A model generated the notes under the pieces. That model did not search any database. It had not been told where the DNA came from and saw only the letters and a list, made by a program, of their open reading frames with translations. A DNA stretch of 64,000 bases from an uncultured Stenotrophomonas sp. (GTDB taxonomy: Bacteria > Pseudomonadota > Gammaproteobacteria > Xanthomonadales > Xanthomonadaceae), in assembly GCA_913775725.1 (NCBI GenBank), contig CAJYNG010000020.1, positions 124,001 to 188,000 of the forward strand, given 5' to 3'. Every line of letters begins with the position of its first letter. Within the stretch, counting starts at the first letter, position 1. Below are positions 62,678 to 64,000 of the stretch, one piece after another. The translations under genes were made by a program, and so were the position numbers.

Positions 62678-63259
62678 TCAGGCGATGCGTCGCAGCGGCG
62701 CCGCTACCGCCAGCCCCTGCGTCGCCAGATGCCCGGCCGCGCGCTCGGTCGCCAGCGCGATGCGCGCCTGCAAGGCTGCACTGTTGATGTGCTCACCATC
62801 GAAGTCGGCAGGCGTGGCATACACGCCAACCGGCAACGTGTGCGCCTGCAGGAAACTGAACAACGGCCGCAGCTGGTGGTCGATGACCAACGCATGGCGC
62901 TCACTACCCCCGGTCGCCGCCAGCAGCACCGGCGTATCCACCAGCGCTTCCAGCTCGATGAAATCGACCAGGTGCTTGAAGAGCCCCGGGTACGATCCAC
63001 GGTGAACTGGCGCCGCCACCACCAGCAGCTCCGCCGCCTCGATGGTCTGCAATGCCTGCTCCACTGCCGGCTCCACTTCACCCCGCGCCAGTGACTGGCC
63101 CAACGAGCGTGCAATCGGCGCCAGCTCCACCAGCTCCACGCTGGCATGCACCCGCTGCTGCAGCGACGCCAGCAGATGCCGCACCAGCAGCAATGTGCGC
63201 GACGTCGCCGAACTGGCCGGCGACCCCACCAATGCAACCACCTTCAATGCAGAAGACAT
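62678..63259 (-). CDS. NAD(P)H-dependent FMN reductase (SsuE/MsuE-type)
   Basis: 193 residues. Flavodoxin-like fold: KVVALVGSPASSATSRTLLLVRHLL (FMN phosphate loop), LVVAAPVHRGSYPGLFKHLVDFI and PVLLAATGGSERHALVIDHQLRPLFSFLQAHTLP. These are diagnostic of the SsuE/MsuE family that supplies reduced FMN to two-component monooxygenases. The two LLM enzymes downstream need exactly that. GAGGAG precedes ATG 63259. A 156-base gap to the DUF3088 gene holds no feature I can name and may contain a promoter. Confidence 0.93.
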   Translation of the reverse strand: MSSALKVVALVGSPASSATSRTLLLVRHLLASLQQRVHASVELVELAPIARSLGQSLARGEVEPAVEQALQTIEAAELLVVAAPVHRGSYPGLFKHLVDFIELEALVDTPVLLAATGGSERHALVIDHQLRPLFSFLQAHTLPVGVYATPADFDGEHINSAALQARIALATERAAGHLATQGLAVAAPLRRIA

Positions 63260-63309
63260 GAACTGCTCCTCGATGATGCCGGACTACGTCCGGCCGCCGT
63301 TGGCCTTTT

Positions 63310-63332
63310 GTAGAGCCGAGCCATGCTCGGCT
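63310..63332. repeat. Single SMAG (GTAG) palindrome
   Basis: A GTAGAGCCGAGCC / ATGCTCGGCT hairpin lies in the gap between the TonB-dependent receptor and FMN reductase genes. Its position suggests a partial transcript break between them. Confidence 0.85.
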
Positions 63333-63348
63333 GCCTTTGACCTGAACC

Positions 63349-64000
63349 TCAAAACCGGTAACTGACCCGCCCATACCAGTACGCCCCGACGTTGCCCAGC
63401 ACATCGCCGCTATCCCACGTCGTCTCGATGCTGGCCACATCGGTGGCACTGCGCGCGTACTCGGGCACCTTGCGGGTGCGCTTGTCGAACACGTTGTTGA
63501 TGCCCAGCGCCGCGCTCCAGCCCGCACCCAGTTCCACGCCACCGGACAGGTTGGTCACCAGTACCGGCGGCTGCTTGTATTCCACACCGTTGTTCAGGCG
63601 CTTGATCGGGCCGTAGTAGGTGAAGTCCAGGTTCGAGCGCCAGCGTCCGTTCTGCCAGCCCAGCCCCGCGACCTGTGTGTAGCTGGGCGTGCGGAAGCGC
63701 AGCGCGTACTCGCTGGACTTGGTCAGCAGGTTGATGTTCGGCAGCCCCTGCAGCGCCGCCGGAATGTCGCTGACCTTTTGGATGGTGGTGCGGCCGACGT
63801 TGGCCGCGTAGCTCCAGCGCAGCTTGCCCCACGCAGTCTCCTGGTTCGCTTCCAAGGTCAGCTCAATACCGCGCGTGCGGGTGTTGCCCACGTTGGTGAA
63901 GTAGCTGGCATAGAACGCATCCCCCGGCAGGATGTTGATGCCGGCAGAACCCAGCAGCGCATCGATGGTGGTCTTCTGCGCCGCACTCAGCACCGTGCCG
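63349..64000 (-). CDS. TonB-dependent receptor, C-terminal part (5' end off window)
   Basis: About 217 residues, open to the right edge; the real start is outside. The sequence is a run of outer-membrane barrel strands: ASYFTNVGNTRTRGIELTLEANQ, KLRWSYAANVGRTTIQ, YALRFRTPSYTQVAGLGWQNGRWRSNLDFTYYG and AALGINNVFDKRTRKVPEYARSATD, ending with the barrel signal GRVSYRF. The NNVFD motif is typical of TonB-dependent receptors. It lies upstream of, and in the same direction as, the sulfur-compound operon, so it may import its substrate across the outer membrane. Confidence 0.92.
   Translation of the reverse strand, partial: GTVLSAAQKTTIDALLGSAGINILPGDAFYASYFTNVGNTRTRGIELTLEANQETAWGKLRWSYAANVGRTTIQKVSDIPAALQGLPNINLLTKSSEYALRFRTPSYTQVAGLGWQNGRWRSNLDFTYYGPIKRLNNGVEYKQPPVLVTNLSGGVELGAGWSAALGINNVFDKRTRKVPEYARSATDVASIETTWDSGDVLGNVGAYWYGRVSYRF

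Overview
The window looks like chromosomal DNA of Stenotrophomonas, most likely S. maltophilia or a close relative. The evidence is uniformly high GC outside one cluster, many GTAG-headed palindromes of the SMAG repeat type, an APH(3')-II family gene that matches the intrinsic aminoglycoside phosphotransferase of that species, and xanthomonad-style gene content. These are recognition calls from the sequence alone; no database was searched.

Layout. Positions 1-8082 (minus) hold two coupled genes for very large cell-surface proteins. One is a 2057-residue protein with six tandem 122-residue repeats and an OmpA-type C-terminus; the other is its partner, which is cut by the left edge. Positions 8452-13875 hold small housekeeping genes: a TetR regulator divergent from a universal stress protein, an AraC regulator, two GNAT acetyltransferases, a DapA-family aldolase, tRNA-Arg(CCU) and a PAP2 protein. 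Positions 13991-31827 are a Wzy-type exopolysaccharide locus built as two converging arms. The plus arm encodes a YjbE-like protein, a Wza-like exporter, YjbF, YjbG/GfcC and YjbH. The minus arm encodes WcaJ, Wzb, Wzc, Ugd, Wzx, two glycosyltransferases, a WecG/TagA/CpsF transferase and a probable Wzy. The arms meet at a decayed IS3-family transposase. The genes from 19929 to about 26063 are AT-richer than the rest. galE is divergent from wcaJ.

Positions 31986-38632 hold an ALDH7-family dehydrogenase, a short-chain dehydrogenase whose start carries repeat palindromes, DUF4190, a methyltransferase, pyrD, murB and an EamA transporter. Positions 38652-43988 hold two aminoglycoside-phosphotransferase-family genes (APH(9)-like and APH(3')-II-like), with DUF418/TetR, DoxX, DUF2938 and an ArsR-rhodanese fusion. 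Positions 44002-51802 hold a GNAT, an SDR lacking the catalytic Tyr, an MFS/LysR pair, a GGDEF/EAL protein and a TetR/metallo-hydrolase pair with clear operators. Positions 52001-55120 encode a secreted glycosidase-like protein behind a LacI-type operator.

Positions 55295-64000 (minus) form a run of genes for import of a cysteine-derived sulfur compound and its acetylation, flavin-dependent oxygenation and deacetylation. The set matches the S-alkylcysteine salvage operons of Bacillus subtilis (ytm/ytn and yxe). It differs in having a permease-ATPase fusion, a DUF3088 protein with a CxxS motif and an adjacent TonB-dependent receptor. This is the best candidate for an under-described system here.
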